The notes under the pieces are model-generated. The model made no database searches. It had not been told where the DNA came from and was given only the letters and a program-made list of their open reading frames with translations. This document shows, piece after piece, positions 26,083 to 33,099 of a stretch of 58,903 nt of DNA (position 1 is its first letter; every line of letters starts with the position of its first letter). The stretch comes from Pseudomonas morbosilactucae (GTDB taxonomy: Bacteria > Pseudomonadota > Gammaproteobacteria > Pseudomonadales > Pseudomonadaceae). Where the stretch lies: NCBI RefSeq assembly GCF_023241715.1, contig NZ_JALQCW010000086.1:1-58903 (forward strand), read 5' to 3'. Position numbers and translations under genes: made by a program.

Positions 26083-26274
26083 ATGCTCGATAACAACTGC
26101 TGTGATGAATCCCGGCGTAAAGTTGACACCGCGAAAGGACTTGGAAGTTTAGAAAAAACAGAGCGCCGAAATATCATTGGCACTGTCATCACTCGATACA
26201 AGTGCGCCGCCTGCGGCGATAAATTGGTTAGGTCTGAAACAGAGGGTGGCCCTGCTGTGTGGAAACCAGATTAA
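26083..26274 (+). CDS. Small rightward protein with a CxxC pair
   Basis: 63 residues from the ATG at 26083, after linker copy D with AAGGAGAAAAACG. It begins MLDNNCCDESRRKVD and has a later KCAACGDKLV motif, so a zinc ribbon built from CC and CAAC is plausible. No family recognised. Confidence 0.6.
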   Translation: MLDNNCCDESRRKVDTAKGLGSLEKTERRNIIGTVITRYKCAACGDKLVRSETEGGPAVWKPD

Positions 26275-26342
26275 TAAAGTGAGATGTAGTCCTCTGGTTA
26301 ACCTTGCTTGAACGATCGAGCCTGTGAGCAACTGGGCCATAA

Positions 26343-26396
26343 TCACTCGACCATTTCGATGCAGTCGACTACCAATATCTGGTGCTGCTGGGACAT
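26343..26396 (-). pseudogene. 5' fragment of a second DNA methyltransferase
   Basis: The ATG at 26396 begins MSQQHQILVVDCIEMVE and then stops. It aligns with the methylase at 21652, which starts MKQHQVLVGDCIDMM, including the motif-I-like first strand. Nothing further of the gene remains. This looks like the start of a decayed or recombined relative, not a recent copy, because the codons differ. Confidence 0.6.
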
Positions 26397-26443
26397 AGGT
26401 GATCCTCGCCTGTATAGTTCCGAGATCTACAGGGGAGTGGGTT

Positions 26444-26974
26444 ATGAACTGGGAAGCAGTTTTCCGTTGGATCGAAACCCATCCAGGACTGGCGTCTTGG
26501 GTACAAGCTGTTGGCTCAATCGCTGCGCTTGGTATTGCAATTTGGATTTCGTCTTCGCAGCGCCGAGATCAACTGAAAGCGGCAGAGAAGGCTGCAAAAT
26601 CTAAAGTCGATGCTCTCGTAGCCGTTGTGGAAAGTGCGTCGATGTATGTCACGGTTCTTGGGGTTATGATCGAGAAAAAACCAGGTGCTTTTGCATTCGG
26701 TCAGAGTTGGAAACTCGTCCATAAACAATGGCTGGAATCCTCAATCCACTCACTTAATCAACTGCCTGCGCATGAATTCGGCAGGGGGGATTTGGTTCGC
26801 GGCTATTTCGGCATAGTCTCAGTAATCAATGAGATCAACCGACTCATAGATAGCGCAGTTAACGCAGATGCTCTGCAAGAATTAGAGTTCGCCTTCATGT
26901 GCGAGGAAGTTCTTATTAAGATTGAGGTCGTGCAGACCATATGGAGAAATATTCAAAAATTAACTGACATTTAA
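26444..26974 (+). CDS. Rightward membrane protein, copy 2 of a paralogous pair
   Basis: 176 residues from the ATG at 26444 (RBS GGGGAGTGGGTT). A short N-terminus leads to one hydrophobic segment with ASWVQAVGSIAALGIAIWIS, then a basic Lys/Ala helix, and a helical domain with LNQLPAHEFGRGDL. It matches the gene at 22215 along its length, but lacks that protein's first membrane segment. It is AT-richer than the chromosome. The WVQAVGSIAA segment recurs in small membrane proteins of many prophages. Function unknown. Confidence 0.8.
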   Translation: MNWEAVFRWIETHPGLASWVQAVGSIAALGIAIWISSSQRRDQLKAAEKAAKSKVDALVAVVESASMYVTVLGVMIEKKPGAFAFGQSWKLVHKQWLESSIHSLNQLPAHEFGRGDLVRGYFGIVSVINEINRLIDSAVNADALQELEFAFMCEEVLIKIEVVQTIWRNIQKLTDI

Positions 26975-27011
26975 GCCATAACTATCCCGTTTGGGAGTGT
27001 GAGATATTCTC

Positions 27012-27050
27012 CCTCGCCGGCTGGCCTGATATCGTTGATATGGGGTATTT
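27012..27050 (+). repeat. Linker repeat, copy E
   Basis: CCTCGCCGGCTGGCCTGAT and CGTTGATATGGGGTATT match copy A closely, but the hairpin and strong RBS part is missing. It lies before the gene at 27085. Confidence 0.7.
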
Positions 27051-27084
27051 GTTATCGTCCGATGAAAATTGGACGGTGGCAGCT

Positions 27085-27267
27085 ATGAACGATAAGCCCG
27101 ATGTTCTGGCTATACGGCTGATTGGCGAAGAGGTGGTGCGCCTGCTCAGCCTTTCGGATGAAGAGTTGGACAACCAGGCCCGGGAAGGGCTCAACCTTAT
27201 CGCTGAGCTGGCCCGGTGGCGCGAAGTGCTTGCCGCGCCAGTGCCGAAGGTGCAGCGCAATAGGTGA
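27085..27267 (+). CDS. Small rightward phage protein
   Basis: 60 residues from the ATG at 27085; the ATG at 27040 is inside the linker and gives an unlikely extension. The protein is acidic and helical (GEEVVRLLSLSDEELDNQAREG). It resembles small helical proteins common in Pseudomonas phages. RBS is weak (ACGGTGGC). Confidence 0.55.
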   Translation: MNDKPDVLAIRLIGEEVVRLLSLSDEELDNQAREGLNLIAELARWREVLAAPVPKVQRNR

Positions 27268-27274
27268 TGGCGGG

Positions 27275-27676
27275 TCAGGCGCGGCGCACTTTGAAATGCA
27301 GCATCGCCTTGATGCTGTGGCAGTAATCCTGAAGTAACTCATAGGCCTTGTACTTGGCCTGACTTCGGGTAGCTGCCCACACCCTGACCAAATCCTCTCG
27401 GGCCTCTAGACTCCAGTTGAGATCGTCCCAATCATGCTTGAATGGTAGGACCAGCCACTCTTTCAGCGGCAGGCTCTCGGCCATCTCGCCGTATTGCATT
27501 TCGTGGGTAGGGTGGTAGTTGCTGATCCGCTTCTTCGGGTCTTCGTCCAGTACCACGCCGATGTAGTGGCCACGATCGGCCAGGATGATGCCGGGTTTCC
27601 CGTAGGCTATGACGCGGCGGCCGACTTCTGCAGGCACCTGATAGTGCTGCCGGACGTATGCGCAGTTGTGGCTCAT
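27275..27676 (-). CDS. Phage protein of the SHNCAYVR family
   Basis: 133 residues. The first half (MSHNCAYVRQHYQVPAEVGR, then KPGIILADRGHYIGVVLDED and the HPTHEMQYGEM box) matches a short protein seen in many Pseudomonas and enterobacterial phages, as I recall it. The second half (about 70-133) is helical and looks like a different module, so it may be a fusion. RBS is GGAGATAATC. No known function. Confidence 0.75.
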   Translation of the reverse strand: MSHNCAYVRQHYQVPAEVGRRVIAYGKPGIILADRGHYIGVVLDEDPKKRISNYHPTHEMQYGEMAESLPLKEWLVLPFKHDWDDLNWSLEAREDLVRVWAATRSQAKYKAYELLQDYCHSIKAMLHFKVRRA

Positions 27677-27732
27677 GGATTATCTCCAGTCAGGCGCCGC
27701 GCTCCGCACGGAGCGAGGCGCAGCGGTAGGTG

Positions 27733-28740
27733 TCAGGCCGAAGCGCGCTTGAGCTGATCGGTGAGCTGGGTAGGAAGATTGCGCAGCGTCAGCGTGCCGC
27801 CGTCTTCATCGAACTCGATCTTGTCGCCCAGCAGGTGTGCTTCGAAACTGATCGACAGACCTTCGGCTCGGCCGGTGAAGCGCCGGAATTTGTTCAGTTT
27901 TTTCTTGTCCGGCGGCAGGGTCTCGGAAAGCCCGTAGTCCTTCACTTTGATGAAGTCGTAGAAGTTTTTCGGCCGTTCTTCGTCGATCAGGCCGGACAGC
28001 TCTTCAAGTGCGATTGGCTCACCCATCTTGGCCTGGGCCATGGAGTAGTTGACCAGGGTGCTGATCTTCTCGCGGGCATCTTCTTCGACCATCTCCTCGC
28101 TATCCACGAAGTCGCTGAACGCCTTAAGCAGAGTCCGGGTTTCGCCTGGGCCGTCGATGCCTTCCTGGCAGCCGATGAAATCGCGGAAGTAGTCGCTGAG
28201 CTTCCGGCCCTGCTTGCCCTTCAGGTAGGAGATGTACTGCTTCGACTGACGATTGGTCTGCCATTCGCTGATGTTGATGCGCGCCGCCAGGCGGATGCGG
28301 TCCAAGTCCAGGCGCTTCACTGTCATCAGGACCAGTTCTTCGGTCATGGTCACCGCTTCGGTTTCTTGAACCAGGGCGATGACCAGGTAATCGGTCAGAC
28401 CTTACTGGTAGTGGCAGAAGAGTGCGTGCCCACCGGTGGTGAGGTTCGACTCTTCCATCAGCTTGGTGAGGTGTTCGACGGCCGTGGTGCTGAACGACAG
28501 GAAGTCGGTAACACCGGCCAGGTACTTGCCGAGCCAGCCGCTGAGCGGGTATGCGCCTGACTCCTGATGAAAGAAGCCCCAGCCCTTGTCGGCAGTGGCG
28601 TTGTAGCTTTCGTTGAGCTGGCTCATCAGGTCGTCGCGGGCCTGGCTTTCGACCTGTTCGGACGCTCCCAGGAACAGAACAGCAGGGGTGCCGTCAGGCT
28701 TCTTGTCGATCTTGTGGATGACGCTATGGCGTACAGGCAT
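27733..28740 (-). pseudogene. NdpA/YejK-type nucleoid-associated protein, nonsense mutation
   Basis: Together the frame has 336 codons, the full length of the 37-kDa nucleoid-associated protein family (YejK, 335 residues in E. coli). An in-frame TAA at 28402-28404 interrupts it after FCHYQ. The frame continues GLTDYLVIALVQETEAVTMT without shift, so a single substitution (probably CAA to TAA) explains it. The two halves are otherwise intact. The family binds double-stranded DNA; phage-encoded homologues exist. A 112-residue N-terminal product could be made, and the second half has an ATG at 28353. Confidence 0.85.
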
Positions 28741-28758
28741 TTCTTTTACCTCAGGTAA

Positions 28759-28846
28759 GCGCCGCCCTCCGTGACCGGTGGTGGCAATTTGGTTTGGGTT
28801 GGGGTATTACGGATGGCCGGCATGGAGCCGGATCAAGGAGGAACAG
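28759..28846 (+). repeat. Linker repeat, copy F
   Basis: GCGCCGCCCTCCG, GTGGTGGCAATTTGGTTTGG, GGGGTATTACGGATGGCCGG and hairpin CCGGC-ATGGA-GCCGG, ending AAGGAGGAACAG. It separates the divergent starts at 28740 and 28847. A partial further piece (GCCCTCCGGTGACCGG) lies near 29084-29099. Confidence 0.85.
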
Positions 28847-29077
28847 GTGGACAACAAACCCTCAAACAAGCTGCTTGCAGAGCAAAGCGGCCTCACAAAG
28901 GCTGAAGTCGGAACGTACCTGACGGCGCTTGAGTCGCAGCCTGATGGAAGCTGGATGGCTTACTTCGGCACTGAGATCAATCGCTCGCCAGATGCCAGGA
29001 CAAAGTTGAATGCAGCACGGACGTTATTGATCCCAGCCTGGCTTGCAAAGCATTGGGTTGATCGCGATATTGGCTAG
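28847..29077 (+). CDS. Small rightward phage protein (GTG start)
   Basis: 76 residues from a GTG with AAGGAGGAACAG directly upstream, the best RBS among the rightward genes. It reads VDNKPSNKLLAEQSGLTKAE, with a helix-turn-helix-like EQSGLTKAEVGTYLTALES, then an acidic and helical C-terminus. A small DNA-binding protein is possible but unproven. Confidence 0.6.
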   Translation: MDNKPSNKLLAEQSGLTKAEVGTYLTALESQPDGSWMAYFGTEINRSPDARTKLNAARTLLIPAWLAKHWVDRDIG

Positions 29078-29117
29078 GCTCAGCCCTCCGGTGACCGGAT
29101 GCAGCGATCGGGGTGGT

Positions 29118-29426
29118 TTATGCGGGTTCGATTCCGGGCTTGCTAATTACCCAGTTCTCGACATTCACATTTGCTCCATCGGCACGAGCCTCCAGCACCT
29201 GGGCTAGATTGATCGCCGCCCGCCAGGTGAAGCGAAAGCCCTTCACGCGGCCGGTGGTCAGCTCGATAACGTGATAAGCGTCCTTGCCCTTGGTGACGAC
29301 CTGATAGCGCACTGAGCGCTTTGGCGCTGTCTTTCCGATCATGGCGAAAAACTCAGCGGTGGCCGCAGTGGCCCGGATCCGCAGAGCAATGTTTCCCTCG
29401 ACTCGCGCTTGCATTGTTGGATGCAT
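29118..29426 (-). CDS. Phage hypothetical protein
   Basis: 102 residues, basic, beginning MHPTMQARVEGNIALRIRAT and containing KDAYHVIELTTGRVKGFRFT and a later AAINLAQVLEARADG. It is soluble and resembles small early proteins of Pseudomonas phages. RBS GAGGATCAGTC precedes the ATG. Function unknown. Confidence 0.7.
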   Translation of the reverse strand: MHPTMQARVEGNIALRIRATAATAEFFAMIGKTAPKRSVRYQVVTKGKDAYHVIELTTGRVKGFRFTWRAAINLAQVLEARADGANVNVENWVISKPGIEPA

Positions 29427-29452
29427 GACTGATCCTCGGTGGTTGGTTGCAT

Positions 29453-29560
29453 CTATTCGTCAGCACTCGTGTCACCTGGTGTTTGCCGTTGAGCGCAGGG
29501 GAGGCCGAGTCCGTATTGGGTTTTGAAATCGAAGGGGTGTTTCTTCTGTTGTGCGGACAT
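29453..29560 (-). CDS. 35-residue micro-ORF
   Basis: ATG at 29560 with GAGGATCCCCT upstream; reads MSAQQKKHPFDFKTQYGLGL and ends GDTSADE. It resembles the start of small phage proteins with HPFDF near the N-terminus. It is leftward, in step with the early operon. It could be real or a truncated gene. Confidence 0.35.
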   Translation of the reverse strand: MSAQQKKHPFDFKTQYGLGLPCAQRQTPGDTSADE

Positions 29561-29745
29561 AGGGGATCCTCGACGGGGCGGCGTTATCGTTGAAGTAGCC
29601 GAAGTGAATTCGCGGCTCGTGGAGTGTTAGCCCGGCGGGTGCCAAGCTTCCGTCGCAGCTTCAATGACGCTGCAGACGCTTAGTAGGTGATGGGCATGAT
29701 GGCTTCTGGCTGATATTCTTTCGGCCCGAGTGTTATGCCAATTTA

Positions 29746-30360
29746 ATGAGCGCAAAAATGTCGAACTGGTTTGAAGACAACCCAATTAAAAGTGTTATTT
29801 CTCATACTTGCTTAGTCGGTGCGGCGATTTGGGCGGTTTCATACTTCATTCTGGATGAAAACAAAGTAAATGTTTATAAGGCAGCCTCGGAGCAATATAA
29901 GGCTAAGGTCTCAGTGCTTGAGAGCGAAGTATCAAGCTTGAAATCTGAGAACGACAGGTATCGGTCCTGGCTACTGCAAGATCCCAAATCCTTCCCGGCA
30001 TTGGAGTCAAAGATCAAATCCCTTGAGGTCGCGCTGGAAGAGGAGAATAAGACTCCAAAGGTTAAGGCGGAAGATAACGTAGACGCGCTGCTTTACGAAC
30101 TTTCTAAAGGTTTTTCTAAGGGTGAGTCTTTTACTGACCCTAAAACTAAAGCGGTAATTGGTGTGTCTACTCTTACGCCGGATAATACCGCTAATGGTGT
30201 GGTGGTCCTTCCGGGGGGCGATAGAATAGAGCTCGCAGGAGCGAAGCCTGGGACCACTTGGAGCTTCAATAAAGGTGGAAAAAAGTACAACCTGACATTG
30301 GACTCTGTTAATTGGTTAAATAACAGCGTGAAGGCTTCTGTTTCTGAAGTGTCGGAGTAG
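29746..30360 (+). CDS. Rightward membrane-anchored coiled-coil protein
   Basis: 204 residues. A single membrane segment (SHTCLVGAAIWAVSYFIL, about 19-36) precedes a long coiled coil (about 45-105) and a C-terminal beta-rich domain (GVVVLPGGDRIELAGAKPG, then a final SVKASVSEVSE). The DNA is visibly AT-rich compared with the chromosome, a sign of transfer. Start is either the ATG at 29746 or the one at 29758; neither has a strong RBS. It runs opposite to early transcription. Function unknown. Confidence 0.75.
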   Translation: MSAKMSNWFEDNPIKSVISHTCLVGAAIWAVSYFILDENKVNVYKAASEQYKAKVSVLESEVSSLKSENDRYRSWLLQDPKSFPALESKIKSLEVALEEENKTPKVKAEDNVDALLYELSKGFSKGESFTDPKTKAVIGVSTLTPDNTANGVVVLPGGDRIELAGAKPGTTWSFNKGGKKYNLTLDSVNWLNNSVKASVSEVSE

Positions 30361-30407
30361 GAGCTTTAACTCTTGCAATTAAGGTGTTGGCGGGCAGCGC
30401 CGGAGTG

Positions 30408-30926
30408 TCAGGGGCAGTTGTTCGCGCCGCAGTTCTGGCAGTCGTTGAGGAATCGGCCGTCCCAGCTGATGAAGCGTCCGCAGCCGTGGCAATTGAGGGG
30501 GCGTTCCCAGGCTTTGCGCTGCTTCCTTGGCTTTACAAGTTCAATTCCGGTGTCTTGCAGGGCCTCTTTGATATTCACGTCCCGCTTGTGCACCAGGCGC
30601 CGGGCCTTTGCCTCGAGGTAAGCCAAGGGCCAGATCACCGCTTCCTCTGGGGTGTTGCCGATCGCTTCGGCAGCCTCAAGCTTGAGGTGGTGGGCCATCT
30701 CGAACCGGTATGTGTGGCCTATTGGCCACCTGTCCAAGGCAATGTCGTTCCCATTCCACTGCCCTGGGATCTGAAGGACGACAGAGCATCCCGGCGTCAG
30801 CTGGTTTCGGGCTTCGTCCAGGCTGATGTACTGATGGTCTACACTGAGGTGCGCGTGGGCATCGACGTAATCCTTAGGCCAGGGAATGTCTGTTTCCCGG
30901 CGGGGGCAGTCCAAAAGGTCCGTCAC
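30408..30926 (-). CDS. Tandem-module zinc-ribbon phage protein
   Basis: 172 residues, paralogous to the broken gene at 25342-25974. It holds a partial first module (IPWPKDYVDAHAHLSVD...DEA, near 15-45), a second module (VIWPLAYLEAKARRLV...EAL, near 95-125) and a C-terminal zinc ribbon with CHGCGRF and CQNCGAN. Compared with its relative it lacks the first about 40 residues. It starts inside the stop of the preceding gene (ATGA). Nucleic-acid binding is plausible because of the ribbon, but unproven. Confidence 0.75.
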   Translation of the reverse strand: MTDLLDCPRRETDIPWPKDYVDAHAHLSVDHQYISLDEARNQLTPGCSVVLQIPGQWNGNDIALDRWPIGHTYRFEMAHHLKLEAAEAIGNTPEEAVIWPLAYLEAKARRLVHKRDVNIKEALQDTGIELVKPRKQRKAWERPLNCHGCGRFISWDGRFLNDCQNCGANNCP

Positions 30927-31114
30927 GCTTTCAGCGCATTCAGCTTCTGACGGCAGTCCCGAACATCTGCCATGCAGCGAGCGGCTTCCGCATTGTCGCC
31001 GTCGCGCAGCGCTTGCTTGGCCCAGTGTGTCCAGCCATCAATAGAGCCCTGGAGATCGGCGACCATTGTCGCACTGGTGCTGACGAACTGACCTTTGTCG
31101 TTACGAATTGCCAT
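30923..31114 (-). CDS. Small phage early protein
   Basis: 63 residues from the ATG at 31114 with AGGAGGAATTCACC, a near-perfect RBS. It begins MAIRNDKGQFVSTSATMVAD and has a helical, charged remainder with MADVRDCRQKLNALKA. It is the first well-supported gene after the left operator cluster, so it should be among the first leftward early products. Function unknown. Confidence 0.7.
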   Translation of the reverse strand: MAIRNDKGQFVSTSATMVADLQGSIDGWTHWAKQALRDGDNAEAARCMADVRDCRQKLNALKA

Positions 31115-31223
31115 GGTGAATTCCTCCTGGTTGTCATCCCAAGCAGCCCTCGCGAGAAGGCTGCTCAGTGATGCTTTCCGCCGTGACCCGCTACTGGCGT
31201 CGGTCACCGGCTTGAATCAAATG

Positions 31224-31337
31224 TCACTCCAGCCGCGGGCCTTTCGGCTTGTTCTCCCGCTGGATAACTGTTCTTGGCGCTTTACGCTGCACGCTCGGGT
31301 CAGTTGCCAACCCTCTGAACCGTTGAGGCCGGTTCAT
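31224..31337 (-). CDS. Possible 37-residue basic micro-ORF
   Basis: ATG at 31337; a very basic, Arg/Lys/Pro-rich peptide starting MNRPQRFRGLATDPSVQRK. Only a weak RBS (AAAGGCAGCG). It lies between the operator cluster and the early genes and could be a small early protein; it may equally be chance. Confidence 0.25.
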   Translation of the reverse strand: MNRPQRFRGLATDPSVQRKAPRTVIQRENKPKGPRLE

Positions 31338-31426
31338 CGCTGCCTTTGAATCTGGGCCGGTGGTGATCCGGCAGTGGTGATGCGGTGGAACTAAAGAGCG
31401 GTGGCTTTCGCCATTCCGCTTCAAAT

Positions 31427-31483
31427 GCAGGCATGCTTGCGCTTATAAAGGCATGCTTGTATTTAATGTGCAGGTTTACTTGT
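31427..31483. promoter_or_regulatory. Left operator cluster (OL-like), three sites
   Basis: Three 14-base sites resembling those beside the repressor gene: 31427-31440 GCAGGCATGCTTGC, 31447-31460 AAAGGCATGCTTGT and 31470-31483 GCAGGTTTACTTGT. Centre spacing is 20 and 23 bases. It stands before the leftward early genes, the position of OL/pL in lambda. A leftward -10-like TTATAA overlaps near 31442-31447. Confidence 0.78.
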
Positions 31484-31498
31484 GTATTTTCATCGAGG

Positions 31499-31524
31499 CG
31501 AAAAAAAACCCGCTCAGTGGCGGG
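31499..31524 (-). terminator. Leftward terminator before the early operator
   Basis: On the minus strand CCCGC-CACTGA-GCGGG is followed by eight T. It ends the transcript of the exported protein gene (31543-31899) and insulates the early promoter. Confidence 0.9.
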
Positions 31525-31542
31525 CCTTGGGATTCGTTGGTA

Positions 31543-31899
31543 TCAGTAGCTTGAGTCGAGCCACAGAGCAGCTTCGTATACGGTCTTCAGTGGATTGTCG
31601 CGGCAGTGCTTTTCAACGAAGGCAATCAGCGACTCGCTATCTGGCTGAAGCTTCATTGCTGTATTGGAATCCATTAAGCGTTGGGTGTTTGTCCCACTGA
31701 GATAGCCCTGTAACCACGCAACAGTCAAAACGTCCATAAGCTCTTTTTGCCCTTTAGGCGGCTTCATGAATTTTCCGCACGATGTAGCCCCTATGCCGCT
31801 TACAGCAAATTTCGTCTCAGCGTTTGACGTCGTTGGTGCGAGGATCGCGAAGCACAGCGCCACCGCGACCGCTGAAGTTTTCAAGAGCGTTGTTTGCAT
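31543..31899 (-). CDS. Small exported phage protein with two conserved cysteines
   Basis: 118 residues from the ATG at 31899, with a signal peptide ending SNAE near residue 27. The mature part contains TSCGKFMKPP, WLQGYLSGTNTQR and a second Cys in VEKHCRDNPLKTVYEAA. This Cys, GYLSG, Cys, NPL pattern recurs in small exported proteins of proteobacteria and phages, and recalls Rap1a/Tai-like immunity proteins, though I would not assign it to them. It lies beside the repressor, where lysogenic genes are often found. It has its own terminator. Confidence 0.75.
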   Translation of the reverse strand: MQTTLLKTSAVAVALCFAILAPTTSNAETKFAVSGIGATSCGKFMKPPKGQKELMDVLTVAWLQGYLSGTNTQRLMDSNTAMKLQPDSESLIAFVEKHCRDNPLKTVYEAALWLDSSY

Positions 31900-32146
31900 C
31901 AAAGTAATCCCTTTTTTTTTGATCGAAGCCGGCTCCGGCTTCTGTCGTATATCTTCAAGCAATGCATGCCGTATCGACCTGCAATGTGTACGTACTGGTG
32001 GTAGCTGGTGCAGAAGCCGTTGGGCTACTGTTACATTGATGATCGCCCGGCTTGTAAAGGCGATAGAGGAACCAGTCTTTAACAGCTCCAAGGCCGAATA
32101 CTGCGAAGAACGAAGCTATGTACAGGATGAAGTACGCTAACTCTGC

Positions 32147-32281
32147 TCATCCACCATGCTTTGTGCTAAGCCATCCATCAAGCCAATACACCACCAGGCC
32201 AATTGCGAAGAACACTAAGAATGCAAGCGTCCATGCATGGTTCTCGTGAGCCTTGTAAATTTTGCGCTCAGCCTCGTTCAA
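32147..32281 (-). CDS. 44-residue single-span membrane micro-protein
   Basis: TTG start at 32281 with GAGGA nine bases before it; it begins NEAERKIYKAHENHAW after the start and has the hydrophobic span LAFLVFFAIGLVVYWL. After its TGA the same frame stays open to 31955 and encodes a second hydrophobic stretch (YFILYIASFFAVFGLG) without a standard start codon, so two small membrane proteins or a broken longer one are possible. It sits just downstream of the repressor gene. Confidence 0.4.
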   Translation of the reverse strand: MNEAERKIYKAHENHAWTLAFLVFFAIGLVVYWLDGWLSTKHGG

Positions 32282-32293
32282 GATCTGTGTTCC

Positions 32294-33010
32294 TCACAAC
32301 TTCTTTGCGTTCCATACCAGCAGTACGCGGGCGTGAATGATCATGCCTTCCAGTTCAGCGCCCTTAATGTCGTAGGGAGGGAAGGTCTCGTTATCCGAAA
32401 TCATGCGAAGCATCTTCGGTAGCCGCTGTAACCGCTTGATGTACAGCATTCCATCAAGCGTAAAGACGTAAACCCCGTCAACCACTACTTCGTTGATTCC
32501 CTGGTCAACGATCAGTGGGTCACCGCTGGAGAACGTTGCCCCCATGCTTTCACCGAATCCAGTGATTACAGAAAGATTGTCGCCGTTGGTGTAGGTGATT
32601 CCCTGTTCACGCAGGTACTCGGTGCGCACTGTGATATTGCGGACCGTCTCGATGTATTCCTTTGGCAACACCTGTCCTGGCCCCATAGACCCAGCTACGT
32701 CGTACTGTGGAATTTCAATCTCATCATTCTGGTGCTTGCGGGTGAAATCCCCGGTCAGCACGTTGTTTTGAGCTGATCGACTGGGTGGGTCTCCCTTCCC
32801 AATCAGTAGCCAATCGACGGTCGTGTCGAATCCTTCGGCCATTGCGAGCAAGTTTTCGTTCTTGATGTTTCCAGTATCCCCGGCAAACCACTGGCGCACA
32901 GCTTCATAGCTGATTCCGCACGTGGTGGAAATCTGCCGCTTCACGCCCCGGATTCCAGTTTCTGGCTTCCGAGACAGCACAAGTTTTGTCATTCGATCAG
33001 TGATGTTCAT
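32294..33010 (-). CDS. cI: CI-type phage repressor
   Basis: 238 residues. An N-terminal HTH (about 20-60, with SYEAVRQWFAG) is followed by a LexA/S24 autoprotease domain. The cleavage site is probably Ala106-Gly107 in DVAGSMG; the catalytic serine is Ser155 in GESMGAT and the lysine is Lys192 in LYIKRLQ. It keeps the prophage silent by binding the sites at 33022-33071 and 31427-31483, and RecA should trigger its self-cleavage. All catalytic residues are present, so immunity is probably functional. Confidence 0.92.
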   Translation of the reverse strand: MNITDRMTKLVLSRKPETGIRGVKRQISTTCGISYEAVRQWFAGDTGNIKNENLLAMAEGFDTTVDWLLIGKGDPPSRSAQNNVLTGDFTRKHQNDEIEIPQYDVAGSMGPGQVLPKEYIETVRNITVRTEYLREQGITYTNGDNLSVITGFGESMGATFSSGDPLIVDQGINEVVVDGVYVFTLDGMLYIKRLQRLPKMLRMISDNETFPPYDIKGAELEGMIIHARVLLVWNAKKL

Positions 33011-33021
33011 TTGCCCAATCT

Positions 33022-33071
33022 ACAAGCTAGCTTGTCAAGCATGCTTTTTTAATAAATACAAGCATGCCTGG
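33022..33071. promoter_or_regulatory. Right operator cluster (OR-like), three sites
   Basis: Three 14-base sites between cI and cro: 33022-33035 ACAAGCTAGCTTGT (perfect palindrome), 33035-33048 TCAAGCATGCTTTT and 33058-33071 ACAAGCATGCCTGG. The core ACAAGCATGCTTGT recurs in the left cluster. A rightward promoter could use TTGTCA at 33032-33037 and TAAATA at 33053-33058, both overlapped by operators. Confidence 0.85.
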
Positions 33072-33099
33072 ATTTGGCGTACGAGTATTGGAGGTGCCC

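Noticed and set aside
29341..29526. 61-codon rightward frame near 29.4 kb
   Set aside because: It starts within the leftward gene 29118-29426, has no ribosome-binding site, and competes with a better supported leftward micro-ORF.
31427..31483. Left operator cluster read as a small CRISPR-like repeat array
   Set aside because: The units are 14-base palindromes matching those at the repressor promoter, and the spacing is too short for spacers.
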